NCBI RefSeq assembly: GCF_030409325.1
Contig: NZ_JAUFPR010000004.1
Location: 915,548 to 979,547 of the forward strand
Reading direction: 5' to 3'
Source: Mucilaginibacter aquaedulcis
Lineage (GTDB): Bacteria; Bacteroidota; Bacteroidia; Sphingobacteriales; Sphingobacteriaceae
DNA length: 64,000 nucleotides
Shown here: in pieces, positions 41,971 to 51,470 of the stretch
Position numbering within the stretch: the first letter of the stretch is position 1
How the letters are laid out: every line of letters starts with the position of its first letter
Notes under the pieces: generated by a model
Databases searched by the model: none
Seen by the model: the letters and a program-made list of their open reading frames with translations, nothing else
What the model was told of the DNA's origin: nothing
Position numbers and translations under genes: made by a program

Positions 41971-44928
41971 ATGGCCACATCAAAAGCAGCGATCCGGCCC
42001 GAAATAGCCGTTAATAGAAACCAGGATGACAGTGAAAAGAAAGCTAAAGCCTTTTCTTTTCCAATCATTGCCATTGGTGGCTCCGCGGGCTCTTTTAGCG
42101 CTTATGAAAAGTTTTTCTCCCAGATGCCACCTGACAGCGGCATGGCCATCGTGATCATTATGCATCTGGACCCGCTTCATAAAAGCCAGCTGGTCGAAGT
42201 AATGCAGCGATACACCGCTATACCTTTAATCGAAGCTGCCGATGGAATGGACGTTGAGCCCGATCACGTTTATATTATCCCTGCCAATAAGGATATGGGT
42301 ATCCACAAACGGAAACTCCTGTTACTTGCAGCATCAAAGCCACATGGCATCCGGCAGCCCATCGATTATTTTTTTGAAAGCCTGGCTAATGATCAGTGGA
42401 GCCAGGCGATAGCCATCGTATTATCCGGAATGGGCGCGGACGGGGAAACCGGTATGCGGATGATCAAAGAGAATCTCGGGCTAACTGTAGTACAAGACCC
42501 TGATACAGCAGACTATGACAGCATGCCCCTGGCTGCTATCGGGACAAACCTGATCGATTACGTTCTTCCGCCTGAGGCCATGCCCTTAAAGATCATTCAA
42601 TATTTGAAGCACCCGGCTATTGCAGAAGAAGGAAATGACGAAACGAAAAGTACGGCCAGGAATATCAATGCGCTTCAAAAGATACTGATGCTGTTACGCG
42701 CGCATACCGGCCATGATTTTTCTCTATATAAAAAGAGTACCATCAGCCGCAGAATTGACCGGCGGGTCGCCTATTACCAGTTCAGTGATTACGCGCGGTA
42801 TGCGGCCTATTTAAGTGATAACCCGGAGGAAATTACCACACTGTTCAATGAACTGCTGATCGGGGTAACCAAATTTTTCAGGGACGCTGCCGCTTTTGAG
42901 TCGCTCAAAAATAGCATTAATGATATAATCCGAAGGAAACGCGCAGCCGAGCCGATCCGGATCTGGATTGCCGGTTGTTCAACAGGGGAAGAGGCCTATT
43001 CGGTCGCCATGCTCGTGATGGAATCGGTCAATGAACAGAAACAAAAACTCATTCCCAAGATTCAGATCTACGCGACCGATCTGGATACCCCGGCACTGGA
43101 GCATGCCCGCTCAGGGCTCTATCATGAGAATATCGCGGCTGACATAAGCCCCCAACGTTTGAAACAATTTTTTTTTCGCGAAGAAGATCGGTACCGCGTG
43201 AAAAAAGAGTTGCGGGACATGATCGTATTCGCGCAGCAGAATCTAATCAAAGATCCCCCATTTATTAAGCTTGACCTGGTATGCTGCCGGAATATGCTCA
43301 TTTATTTTACGCCTGAACTGCAAAAAAAGATCATCCCACTGTTTTATTATGCCCTTAATCCTGACGGGATCATGTTTATGGGGCCGGCAGAGACAATTGG
43401 TGGCTTTACCGATCTATTCAGATCAGCCGATGCAAAATGGAAAATATTCCGCAGGCTCGAAGGCAAGGTCACGGTGGGTAATATCCTTGATTTCCCGTTC
43501 CATTCCGTTAAACAACCTTCCGCACACTTAATACAAGATGAAATAATTATGCCCAAACAAAAACGTCCGGTTACCGAACTTTTTAATAAGGTACTGATCG
43601 AAAAGTTTCTTCCTCCATCCGTTTTAGTAAACGAGCGGGGCGACATACTCTATAATAACGGAAATACCGGTAAGTACCTGGAACTACCCCGCGGGGAAAC
43701 CGTCGTTAATAATATCCTAAAATTGGCCCGGGAAGAGCTTAAATATGCAATCTCCACTACCATGCACCAGGCTCTCCAGGGCGATGAGATCATTATCGCC
43801 GAGAACGTCTCGTTCAAAGATGATAAAATAATCAGGGTCGTTAACATCAAATCTACGTTAGTGCAGGAAACCGGCATGCCGCCTCTTATTTTAGTCGTAT
43901 TTGAAGATCAAGGTTCGATCATAAAACATAAAAAAGGCGCGATACAACCGGACATCGCCGATAGTGATGCCCTAAAGGAAATGAAAAAGGAGTTGGTCTA
44001 CACCAAACAGCGTCTAATCACCACGGTGGAAGAGATGGAAAGTTCGATTGAAAAGTTGAGGATGAGTAACGAGGAGCTCCAAAGTACAAATGAAGAATTA
44101 CAAAGTACCAATGAAGAATCGCTGACTACTAAAGAAGAAATGCAGTCGCTCAACGAGGAATTGATGACCGTGAACAGCCAGTATCAGTCTAAAGCAGAGG
44201 AGTTAACCAGGCTCAATAATGATATGAAAAATCTGCTGGACGCGACTGAAGTCTGCACGCTTTTTTTGGATAATGAGCTGAACATTGTGCGTTACACGCC
44301 CAAGGTGCGGCATCTTTTTAACCTGATCACAAGCGACATCGGCAGGCCAATCAGTCATGTGGTTTCTAATTTTGACCAGCCGGTTGATGTCAAGGAAATC
44401 AGGGAAGTGATCGATACCCTGACGATTAAGACTTCAGATATCCGGACAACCGCTAACGAATGGTACCGGATGCGGATCATGCCTTACCGAACCTTAGACA
44501 ATTATATCGCCGGTGTAGTAATCACCCTCACACCCATTACGGACTATAAGCAAATGCAATCCACCCTTGCGGTGCTTAAAGACTATTCGGCCTCTATACT
44601 GGATGAAATCCCGCAAGCCACGTTGCAACTGGATAAAACGCTGTTCATTAACGGGGCGAACACTGCGGCCCTAACGCTATTTGGCCTGTCGGAAAAAGAA
44701 GTTGTTGGATTTAAGGCAAATGAATTCCTCAAACAAAAATGGAAGACAGGAGTACCTGCGGAAATCTTAAAACAATCTTTAGTCGAACGCAGGGAAGTCT
44801 CAGCAATTATTACAATTAAGGGAAAACCAGCCAAAACATTACAATTGCAAGCTATCCCATTCTTTGAGCAAACGGATACTACTCCATTACTTATTCTGAA
44901 GATATATGAAAGTCAGGTTGCAACTTAA
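41971..44928 (+). CDS. CheB-CheR-PAS fusion signalling protein
   Basis: A 985-residue multidomain protein. CheB esterase (about 25-215) has AIGGSAGSFSAY, IIMHLDP and LSGMGADGETGM. CheR methyltransferase (about 230-490) has WIAGCSTGEEAYSVAML, IYATDLDTPALEHAR and CCRNMLIYF. A coiled coil (EELQSTNEELQSTNEE type, about 690-750) leads to two PAS-like domains. Such hybrids signal in non-chemotactic two-component networks. Its 3' end overlaps the kinase gene by 23 bases. Confidence 0.92.
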   Translation: MATSKAAIRPEIAVNRNQDDSEKKAKAFSFPIIAIGGSAGSFSAYEKFFSQMPPDSGMAIVIIMHLDPLHKSQLVEVMQRYTAIPLIEAADGMDVEPDHVYIIPANKDMGIHKRKLLLLAASKPHGIRQPIDYFFESLANDQWSQAIAIVLSGMGADGETGMRMIKENLGLTVVQDPDTADYDSMPLAAIGTNLIDYVLPPEAMPLKIIQYLKHPAIAEEGNDETKSTARNINALQKILMLLRAHTGHDFSLYKKSTISRRIDRRVAYYQFSDYARYAAYLSDNPEEITTLFNELLIGVTKFFRDAAAFESLKNSINDIIRRKRAAEPIRIWIAGCSTGEEAYSVAMLVMESVNEQKQKLIPKIQIYATDLDTPALEHARSGLYHENIAADISPQRLKQFFFREEDRYRVKKELRDMIVFAQQNLIKDPPFIKLDLVCCRNMLIYFTPELQKKIIPLFYYALNPDGIMFMGPAETIGGFTDLFRSADAKWKIFRRLEGKVTVGNILDFPFHSVKQPSAHLIQDEIIMPKQKRPVTELFNKVLIEKFLPPSVLVNERGDILYNNGNTGKYLELPRGETVVNNILKLAREELKYAISTTMHQALQGDEIIIAENVSFKDDKIIRVVNIKSTLVQETGMPPLILVVFEDQGSIIKHKKGAIQPDIADSDALKEMKKELVYTKQRLITTVEEMESSIEKLRMSNEELQSTNEELQSTNEESLTTKEEMQSLNEELMTVNSQYQSKAEELTRLNNDMKNLLDATEVCTLFLDNELNIVRYTPKVRHLFNLITSDIGRPISHVVSNFDQPVDVKEIREVIDTLTIKTSDIRTTANEWYRMRIMPYRTLDNYIAGVVITLTPITDYKQMQSTLAVLKDYSASILDEIPQATLQLDKTLFINGANTAALTLFGLSEKEVVGFKANEFLKQKWKTGVPAEILKQSLVERREVSAIITIKGKPAKTLQLQAIPFFEQTDTTPLLILKIYESQVAT

Positions 44929-46474
44929 AGATTTAAAAGCCAGTAATAAAACAATTTCCCCCAGGGAGCCGGGGTTGCAAAAATTACTGGAAGAACTCCA
45001 TCTGCACCAGGCAGAGCTGGAGATGCAAAATGACGAACTCCGTATCGCAAACGAAAAACTGGAGCTGCAACAGCTCAAATTTTCCGGAATTTATGACCTG
45101 GCTCCTATAGGCTATTTTATTCTCGATAGCAAAGGATTGATTAACGAAGTCAATAATGCCGGCATTGCGCTACTGGAAACCGGCAGAGGAAACATTATCG
45201 GCAGCATGCTGCAAGCGTTCGTTGCAGAGGATAACCGGGATGGTTATCACCTATTCTACCGGCAGCTATTAAACAGCGGAATAAAGCAAAGCTGCCAGAT
45301 CAGAATGAGATCCACAAAAGGTACTGATATTTATGTCCAGATGGAAGGCATCGCCATTAGGCCTATGCGCACCATGCCGCTGCAATGCGATATCGCCGTG
45401 ATTGACATCACGGAACGTGTACAAGCCGAAAAAGTCCTGGCCAAAACAAAAGAGCGATTGGAATTGGCGCTGGAAGCGTCATCCTCTGGCACCTGGGAGC
45501 TTGAACTGGATACCATGAAATTTTACCTTGACGAATTTAATTACCAGACATGTGCGATCCCGGGCGGGGAATTCGATGGTCGTTACCAGACCTTTATTGG
45601 ATTGATCCATCCGGATGACCGGGCCGGTGTTGACCAGCAATTCAGGGTTGCGCTCAATAATCAGAAACCTATAGATATCGTTTGCAGGTTCCATAACCAA
45701 AGCGGTGCTATTTGCTTTGCCAGTATCCGGGGCCACGTAATCCTGGAAACCGGCCAGCCCAGCAGGTTCGTAGGTATAATGATGGACATTACCGCAAAAA
45801 GGTTATTAGAGGAAGAGTCGGCATTAGTCAGGCACGAACAGCAGCGCAATATCGCGCTGGCAACCATTCATGCCGAAGAAAACGAACGGGCACGGATCAG
45901 CGAGGCACTGCATGATAGTGTTAGTCAGCTATTGTACGGCATCAGGATCAAGCTGGGTACGGTCTTAGATGCCGATGATCCGGCAACTGTTTTGCGGGAA
46001 ATTTACAAGCTGCTGGACATGGCCGTCCAGGAAACGCGCAACATCTCCTTCGAACTTGCCCCGGCTATTTTGAGCGACTTCGGTTTAAAGGCAACCATAG
46101 AAGAGATGGCTAAGCGGCTTTCCACTCCAGGGATGCTAATCAAAACCAAGCTGAACAGGCTGACCGGAAGACTAAGTTTGCAGCTCGAAGCAAATATTTT
46201 TCGCATCTTACAAGAATTGCTGAACAATGCCCTGAAACATTCAAAGGCAAGTCTAATTGTTTTGGAAGTCAAAAGAAATAGCTCATCTATAGATATAATG
46301 GTCTCGGATAATGGCAAAGGATTTGATTCAGTAAAACCAGAGGATGTAGCATCTGGTTCGGGACTGACTAGTATCAGGAACCGGCTCAGTTTATACGGTG
46401 GCTGCCTTGAAATCAATTCTGAACCCGGCACAGGTACTAAAGTAAAGATTCAGTTGGAGATTACACCAAATTAA
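44906..46474 (+). CDS. PAS sensor histidine kinase (NarX/DegS type)
   Basis: A 522-residue kinase with an N-terminal coiled coil (LEELHLHQAELEMQNDELRI), two PAS domains (about 55-175 and 185-305), a HisKA_3 dimerisation domain with the phospho-acceptor His336 in SEALHDSVSQLLYG, and HATPase_c (LQELLNNALKHSKAS, DNGKGF, GSGLTSIRNRLSLYGG). No membrane helix is evident, so it is likely cytosolic and takes its signal from the overlapping CheB-CheR gene product. It pairs with the LuxR-type regulator 5 bases downstream. Confidence 0.92.
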   Translation: MKVRLQLKDLKASNKTISPREPGLQKLLEELHLHQAELEMQNDELRIANEKLELQQLKFSGIYDLAPIGYFILDSKGLINEVNNAGIALLETGRGNIIGSMLQAFVAEDNRDGYHLFYRQLLNSGIKQSCQIRMRSTKGTDIYVQMEGIAIRPMRTMPLQCDIAVIDITERVQAEKVLAKTKERLELALEASSSGTWELELDTMKFYLDEFNYQTCAIPGGEFDGRYQTFIGLIHPDDRAGVDQQFRVALNNQKPIDIVCRFHNQSGAICFASIRGHVILETGQPSRFVGIMMDITAKRLLEEESALVRHEQQRNIALATIHAEENERARISEALHDSVSQLLYGIRIKLGTVLDADDPATVLREIYKLLDMAVQETRNISFELAPAILSDFGLKATIEEMAKRLSTPGMLIKTKLNRLTGRLSLQLEANIFRILQELLNNALKHSKASLIVLEVKRNSSSIDIMVSDNGKGFDSVKPEDVASGSGLTSIRNRLSLYGGCLEINSEPGTGTKVKIQLEITPN

Positions 46475-46479
46475 CTCAT

Positions 46480-47139
46480 ATGAAACAGTCCATCGTTCAT
46501 ATCATTTTAGCAGATGACCACCTGATTGTAAGGGGCGGCATCAAAGCCATGCTGGAAAAGGAAAAATCCTTTCAGGTAACAGGTGAGGCTGGCAACGGCG
46601 CTGAGGTACTTGACCTACTGGAGCAAGGCACGGAGGCTGATATTATCCTGGTTGATATGAACATGCCGGTTATGGGCGGAATTGAACTGACTGAGCGATT
46701 AAAGCGAGATTATCCAGACATCAGGGTTATTATTTTAAGCGCGTTGGATACCGAAAAATACGTGATCAAAGCATTTAAATCAGGGGCATGGGGCTATTTG
46801 CTCAAAAATATCAGTAAACCGGAACTGATATTTTCCATTTGCTATACCTTCGAATATGGTCAGTACGTATGCGCTGAATTATCCGGTCGGTTTTTGAAAA
46901 GACTAATGGCCATCCCTGAGACAGCTATCAATTATGATGCCCAGGACATGGAATTTTCTGACCTGGATGTTGAGATCCTTACCTTGCTTTCAGAAGGATT
47001 TACCAACCAGGAAGTCGCGGATAAACTTTTTACCAGCAAACGCACCATTGAAAATCACCGTCAGCAGCTGATCGACCGAACCGGATCGCGAAACACCATT
47101 GCATTGATCCGCTTTGCCATCCTTAACGGGGTGATCTAA
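46480..47139 (+). CDS. NarL/LuxR-type response regulator
   Basis: A 219-residue regulator: receiver domain with phospho-acceptor Asp59 (IILVDMNMPVMGG), Lys in YLLKNISKPEL, and a C-terminal LuxR-type HTH (LTLLSEGFTNQEVADKLFTS, KRTIENHRQQLIDRTGSRN). It lies directly after its likely cognate kinase. The tandem palindromic sites of promoter C lie 16-54 bases after its stop, and it is the best candidate to bind them. Confidence 0.92.
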   Translation: MKQSIVHIILADDHLIVRGGIKAMLEKEKSFQVTGEAGNGAEVLDLLEQGTEADIILVDMNMPVMGGIELTERLKRDYPDIRVIILSALDTEKYVIKAFKSGAWGYLLKNISKPELIFSICYTFEYGQYVCAELSGRFLKRLMAIPETAINYDAQDMEFSDLDVEILTLLSEGFTNQEVADKLFTSKRTIENHRQQLIDRTGSRNTIALIRFAILNGVI

Positions 47140-47154
47140 ACCTTACCACTAAAT

Positions 47155-47222
47155 GGAGTAATAACCACCAGAACACAAGGGTATTATTACCCTAAAGGCT
47201 AAAATAATGCCGGGTATCTTTG
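47155..47222 (+). promoter_or_regulatory. Promoter C with tandem operator sites
   Basis: GGAGTAATAACCACC (47155-47169) and AGGGTATTATTACCCT (47178-47193, arms AGGGTA/TACCCT) are followed exactly 22 bases after ACCC by TATCTTTG (47215-47222), a perfect -7 element. Transcription would start near 47229, just before the ATG at 47240. The same design occurs at promoters A and B. Confidence 0.75.
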
Positions 47223-47239
47223 ATCGAGAACCTAAGGCA

Positions 47240-47515
47240 ATGCAAAAAATCTTAACAATCGAACTGCTGGATATCCTGATTAATCAGGGTTACCGGTATT
47301 GTCTTTCGCGAACCACTAACATAGTGGGCGAGGATGCTGACATTTGTATCACCCTGATGCCGGTTAAGCGCCGGCCCTTATTAAAAACACTTCCGCAAAA
47401 ATTTGATACGTATTTTCGTATCGATGCAGAACCCCTTCAAATGGCCAAGGGCGTTGATGAGACCATCATTTTAGTAGACCTGAGTGAAATTTATGCAAAC
47501 GGTGCGATCAATTGA
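47240..47515 (+). CDS. Small protein of unknown function in receiver operon
   Basis: A 91-residue soluble protein (MQKILTIELLDILINQGYRY..., VDETIILVDLSEIYANGAIN). The ATG at 47240 is chosen because the in-frame ATG at 47207 lies inside the promoter. Its stop overlaps the next ATG (ATGA), so it is translated together with the receiver protein. No family is recognised. Confidence 0.7.
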   Translation: MQKILTIELLDILINQGYRYCLSRTTNIVGEDADICITLMPVKRRPLLKTLPQKFDTYFRIDAEPLQMAKGVDETIILVDLSEIYANGAIN

Positions 47516-47949
47516 TGATAAAAAAAATCCTCATATTGGACGATGACACTGCCGTACTGGATGTACTGAAGGAGCTTTTGGATTATGAGGGTTTTGAACC
47601 TTTTATAGTAGAAGAAACAGATGACCTCATGGGGTTGGTGAGATTGTGTCAACCCTCGCTGATTTTGCTGGATTATGGTCTTCATGGTAAAAATGGGGGT
47701 GAATGGTGCGCCCAGTTGAAAAGCAGCCTGGAATTTTCTGCTATCCCTATTATTATCTATACGGCATATTGCAACAAGGGTATTCAAAAAGGTACCTATG
47801 GATGTGACGACTTTATCGCCAAGCCATTTGACATCGATGATATGATTTCCCGGATCAACTTATTGATTAAGCCCCTGCCGGAACACGATCATCCGGTATC
47901 CAAATATCAATCAGAAGTGGAATTTATCCAAAAAATCAGACAGTTATGA
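47512..47949 (+). CDS. Single-domain response regulator (receiver only)
   Basis: A 145-residue CheY-like receiver: KILILDDDTAVLDVLKELL, phospho-acceptor Asp54 in LILLDYGLHGKNGGEW, switch Thr in IIIYTAY and Lys in DFIAKPFDIDD. No output domain, so it acts through protein contacts. It overlaps both neighbours by 4 bases, giving a tightly coupled three-gene operon under promoter C. Confidence 0.9.
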   Translation: MMIKKILILDDDTAVLDVLKELLDYEGFEPFIVEETDDLMGLVRLCQPSLILLDYGLHGKNGGEWCAQLKSSLEFSAIPIIIYTAYCNKGIQKGTYGCDDFIAKPFDIDDMISRINLLIKPLPEHDHPVSKYQSEVEFIQKIRQL

Positions 47950-48200
47950 TAACTATCCGAATAAAGGAGCCTGGATCTGGCATGATCCAAAAGTTACAGG
48001 TGGAACCTGTGCGTAATCTAACGTTTCCTGGATGGGTAGTCCTGATCCCCGGCAAAAAAAATGTGTTGATTTTCTGGAAAGATAATAAGTGGCATGTTAT
48101 CCCAGAAAGTATCAGTTATTCCTACGCCGAAAAAATAGGAAACAAGCTCAGAGCCCAATCATTGAAAATTCAACCTAATTCAAAAAATTTTTTACCATGA
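47946..48200 (+). CDS. Small protein of unknown function
   Basis: An 84-residue basic protein (MITIRIKEPGSGMIQKLQVE, GWVVLIPGKKNVLIFWKDNK, WHVIPESISYSYAEKIG), mostly beta-like. It is third in the promoter C operon and starts in an ATGA overlap. Its end overlaps the convergent receiver gene by 26 bases. No function is proposed. Confidence 0.65.
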   Translation: MITIRIKEPGSGMIQKLQVEPVRNLTFPGWVVLIPGKKNVLIFWKDNKWHVIPESISYSYAEKIGNKLRAQSLKIQPNSKNFLP

Positions 48201-48537
48201 TCAGCAACTTATCTAAGTCGAATGGTTTCCGGATGAACCCATTGGCTAGGCAAGCTCTGGCTAAATCCTCAAGATCTCTTTCGGCGGAAATCAGGATCAC
48301 AGGAATGGTGTCCAATGCAGATTCACTTTTAATATCTTTACAAATTTCAGCTCCATTCTTAAAATAACCAACAATTCTTACATCGAGTAAGATAAGGTCG
48401 GGTCGAAGATGTCTAATTTCTTCAGCTGTCCTCCCCGTTTCTAAAAGAACTGTCTCATAACCTTCCTCAAAAAAAATAATACCTATTATAGACAATATAT
48501 CCATGTCATCATCAATCACCAAAATCCGTTTCACCAT
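48175..48537 (-). CDS. Single-domain response regulator (receiver only)
   Basis: A 120-residue receiver: MVKRILVIDDDMDILSIIGI, Asp52 in LILLDVRIVGYFKNG, the switch Ser in VILISAERD and Lys in GFIRKPFDLDKL. It converges on and overlaps the 47946-48200 gene, so the two may interfere when both are transcribed. The 226 bases upstream (48538-48763) show no clear promoter of the A/B/C type. Confidence 0.9.
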   Translation of the reverse strand: MVKRILVIDDDMDILSIIGIIFFEEGYETVLLETGRTAEEIRHLRPDLILLDVRIVGYFKNGAEICKDIKSESALDTIPVILISAERDLEDLARACLANGFIRKPFDLDKLLIMVKNFLN

Positions 48538-48763
48538 TTCTATTTTTATCTATTAATTCCAAGCCATCGTGCAAAAACACTCCATATTTTTGTCGCTTTT
48601 CCCTTTGAAGCCCATTCTAATAACACGCAGGTGCCTACTCTTAAAGCTAATATAATGTTTTTACCCTATTATGTTCTGAGGCTGAATACATCTCCATCGC
48701 TCTCGAATCGCTCGTACTGCTCAGGAGCATGAGTTATTTTAAAACTTCTTGCCGGTCAATGCG

Positions 48764-49151
48764 CTAAATGAATAAGCAACTGTCTTCCTTTTCAGAAGAT
48801 GGTTCAGTGTTGGTCAATAATGTCGCTGCCGGACCCAACAATCCGGAAATGATGATTGTGTTTCTCGCTTTTCTATCTGTCGCGAAGTCCGCCATCCAGG
48901 GAGCCGCGATCAAAATGCAATTAACACCTATATCAATGGCCAGGTGATCCTTAAACGGCAATATTTAAATTAACACCCATCTTGCTTTTGTAACAGCACT
49001 ATAACCTAAGACAATGGCCCCCACCGAACGGGATAAAGCTTTGGCAACTTTATTTTTTTTTAAAATCAACAATTTCAGGGAGTAAGGGCAAAGTCAAAAC
49101 GAAAGCATAATCTATGAAGCCGTGCGCATTTTTACTTAATGGTTTCCACAT
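48764..49151 (-). pseudogene. Four-helix membrane protein (SPW-like) paralogue, decayed
   Basis: The minus strand starts MWKPLSKNAHGFIDYAFVLT with LPLLPEIVDFKK and shifts frame in a run of nine A (49053-49061). It continues VAKALSRSVGAIVLGYSAVT, meets an in-frame TAA, then LPFKDHLAIDIGVNCILIAA and ADFATDRKARNTIIISGLLG. This matches the protein at 63734 onward (DYSYVPLVLAAPVLAGF, ALSYSLCTKAEWG, LIPYRIHASLDLASGVLALA). One homopolymer shift and one stop mark it as a dead copy. Confidence 0.75.
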
Positions 49152-49239
49152 GGTTTTTATTTAGGCGATAAATATTTTCTTATAATGATAACAATCTGAT
49201 TCTGTTTTTGTTAGTAGTAAAACATTATTTAACATCATT

Positions 49240-49491
49240 ATGGAAAATCAAACAAAATCGAAAAGCGAAGGAAAAGTTGCAACCGCAATTGAAGAACAAA
49301 CAGCTAAGTTGCCCTCAGACCTGTTTTTATGGGCGGCATTAGGGTCAATGGCCGCGTCACTCACGTTAAAAATCCTGGCCAAAAGACACACTGCATTGTT
49401 TGTGGGACAATGGGCAGCACCATTTTTATTATTGGGCGTTTATAACAAGCTCGTTAAATTGGAAGGTCACGATCAGGAGGATAAAGACTAA
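49240..49491 (+). CDS. Small membrane protein of unknown function
   Basis: An 83-residue protein with a polar N-terminus (ENQTKSKSEGKVATAIEEQT), two hydrophobic helices (LFLWAALGSMAASLTLKIL, FVGQWAAPFLLLGVYNKL) and a charged tail. It stands alone. The family is not known to me. The gap 49492-49727 holds nothing recognisable. Confidence 0.65.
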   Translation: MENQTKSKSEGKVATAIEEQTAKLPSDLFLWAALGSMAASLTLKILAKRHTALFVGQWAAPFLLLGVYNKLVKLEGHDQEDKD

Positions 49492-49727
49492 TCTCAAGTT
49501 ACAGTCATTCAAAAATCCAGCAAGATACAAAAGTTCGAAACGGCTATTGCCGGAAGTTAATTATAGGCCGGCGCTATCGATTACAAGATTATAGAAACAG
49601 GATCCAACCTTGCTAATACCGTTAAGATTAAAATTCAATTTCTGTTCGTCAAAATAAGGTACTTGTAAATATAACGATTGTAATATGAGGGATTATGACT
49701 TGATAACCACTTAGAAAATATTGACAT

Positions 49728-50321
49728 ATGAAAACTTACAGACTTGTAATACTGCTTACCTTTGTTGTAATGCTTGCGGCTTGTCATGGGCCAAATAAAG
49801 ACAGTAAGGAGAAAGCGGATAGCGTTAATAATCAATACGATTCCCTCAATAATAAAAACGCAGGCACGGGGGATCGGGCAATCAGTGGGCCTGATGCGAA
49901 GTTCGCCGTCGACGCAGCCAATGGAGGTTTGGAAGAAGTCGAATTGGGAAAACTCGCGCAAGCAAAAGCATTACACGCGCAGGTAAAAAATTTTGGTGCG
50001 ATGATGGTTAAGGATCATTCGATGGCTAACATGGAATTGAAGGAGCTGGCCAAAAACAAAAGAATTACGCTGCCGGATTCTATTGGTATGGAAGAGCAAG
50101 CACTCAAGAAGCAGTTATCCGCCAAATCGGGTGCCGAATTCGACAAGGCTTACGTAGCGGCGATGGTAGAAGACCACAAGAAAGATATAGCAACTTTTGA
50201 GGAGGCCCGAAAAAAAGTAAAATACCCCGAAATGACGGCCTTAATCGATAAATCGTTGCCAATGCTCAAAAAACATTTACTGGTTATTGAAGGCATTAGT
50301 CAACACATAAATAAACAATAA
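49728..50321 (+). CDS. DUF4142 lipoprotein
   Basis: A 197-residue lipoprotein (MKTYRLVILLTFVVMLAAC) with a DUF4142 ferritin-like bundle: AANGGLEEVELGKLAQAKAL, VKNFGAMMVKDHSMANMEL, FDKAYVAAMVEDHKKDIATF, LPMLKKHLLVIEGI. The His pairs (DHS, DHKK, KHL) suggest a metal site in the periplasm. A paralogue of the 24511-25095 protein, and here with a normal ATG start. Confidence 0.88.
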   Translation: MKTYRLVILLTFVVMLAACHGPNKDSKEKADSVNNQYDSLNNKNAGTGDRAISGPDAKFAVDAANGGLEEVELGKLAQAKALHAQVKNFGAMMVKDHSMANMELKELAKNKRITLPDSIGMEEQALKKQLSAKSGAEFDKAYVAAMVEDHKKDIATFEEARKKVKYPEMTALIDKSLPMLKKHLLVIEGISQHINKQ

Positions 50322-50729
50322 AATGATTAATATTGATTTTCCATAATCAATAGATCTTCTCAATCTAAAATTTGAGTAAAGTGCATGTGAAATAATACAA
50401 TGGTCTTGCCGCTTGACAATTTTCGGGCAACAACTTTTTTACTTACTTGTATATTTCCCCGCCATAATGTTTGAATTAGCCTAGACGGGTAGTGCTGCAG
50501 TTGATTGAAATATACAGAGTTAGGTATAATATAAGGAGTAATAGCTATGTTTACTTAAACTGTTTGGTTTACATATTGAAACGTGTTTAGCGACCCTATT
50601 TGCATTTAGCATCTCAAGTTACAATATATTTTTTCTTCCCAGTTTAAATATTTAGGTTAGCCAAATCTCGCTCAATAGATCGCAACAACATTCTTCTGAC
50701 CTTTACAAAAGCGTTTCTTTTGATCGCAA
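50322..50729. other. Intergenic region without a supported gene
   Basis: 408 AT-rich bases between DUF4142 and the HTH fragment. A GGAGTAATA word at 50536 resembles part of the promoter A/B/C operator, but no partner site or -7 element follows at the right spacing. Confidence 0.5.
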
Positions 50730-51057
50730 TCAACATGCCTTTGGATTTAATAACCGGCATTTTTTTTCGATGAATTGAACGGTTCCAGCAGACTGTAGAC
50801 ATCCAGCCAGGTTTACAATGGTAAGTTGTTTGATAACGCCATCATATCTTGCCAATAAGCGCTCAAGTGTTGCAACGTCTGCTTGACAAAACTCTTTTAA
50901 ACCGCCGATTTTTTTTTCCAGCCCCTTCATCATCTCATCGATATCGACCTGCTTATAAAGATAGGTACTGTTCACTTTATGATAGGGCAACTTCCCGCTC
51001 TCCCGCAGGCTGACGATGGTATTACTGGAAACGCCCAGCAAAGCCCGCACATCCTTG
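50730..51057 (-). pseudogene. Excisionase-like HTH protein, C-terminal fragment
   Basis: On the minus strand the frame reads NKDVRALLGVSSNTIVSLRE, SGKLPYHKVNSTYLYKQVDI, a MerR/Xis-type HTH_17 domain, then a tail of ~60 unassigned residues. The N-terminus stops abruptly at 51057, where sequence of an alcohol dehydrogenase begins out of frame. The missing N-terminus is at 52523-52640 on the other strand. A GTG at 51050 could start a truncated product. Confidence 0.8.
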
Positions 51058-51360
51058 TTCGCGATGGCTGCATTTGCCGCAGGAATTGACCAGTGTTCCT
51101 ATGCCGGCCAGGTCGCCAATTTTAAAATTTTTCACCTGTGCGCCTACCTGACTGATACGGCCAACGATCTCCTGACCAGGCACCATCGGGAAGATTCCGG
51201 GGAACCATTCGTTATTGATCTGCGCCAGGTCGGAGTGGCAGACCCCGCAGTATTGAATTTCAATTTGCACATCGTGCGGGCCGACGTCCCTTCGTTCGAA
51301 GTTCCAGGGGGCCAGTGTTTCGTTCGCGCTTTGCGCGGCATATCCTTTTGCTGTTATCAT
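51058..51360 (-). pseudogene. NAD(P)-dependent alcohol dehydrogenase, N-terminal fragment
   Basis: It starts MITAKGYAAQSANETLAPWN and carries the catalytic-zinc motifs YCGVCHSDL and PGQEIVG and the start of the structural-zinc loop (SCGKCSHRE). It is cut after CGCGAA at 51058. The remaining part, beginning EGLEQYCKEG, is on the plus strand from 52641. Reversing 51058-52640 rejoins both in frame. Confidence 0.9.
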
Positions 51361-51470
51361 AGCACAAAATTAGCGTGGTGGGACGTTTGCAGAATTGCCG
51401 CTATCAAAGGAAAAACTGTAAAAATCAAAGAATGATTTCCTGACAGCCGATTAACAGTTAACTTTGAAAT

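Noticed and set aside
48538..48700. A possible A/B/C-type promoter before the minus-strand receiver gene (TACCCTATTATG at 48664)
   Set aside because: Only a half-site on the wrong strand and no partner at 22 bases.
49774..49986. A second plus-strand frame inside the DUF4142 gene
   Set aside because: Shadow frame of a gene with clear lipoprotein signal and domain.
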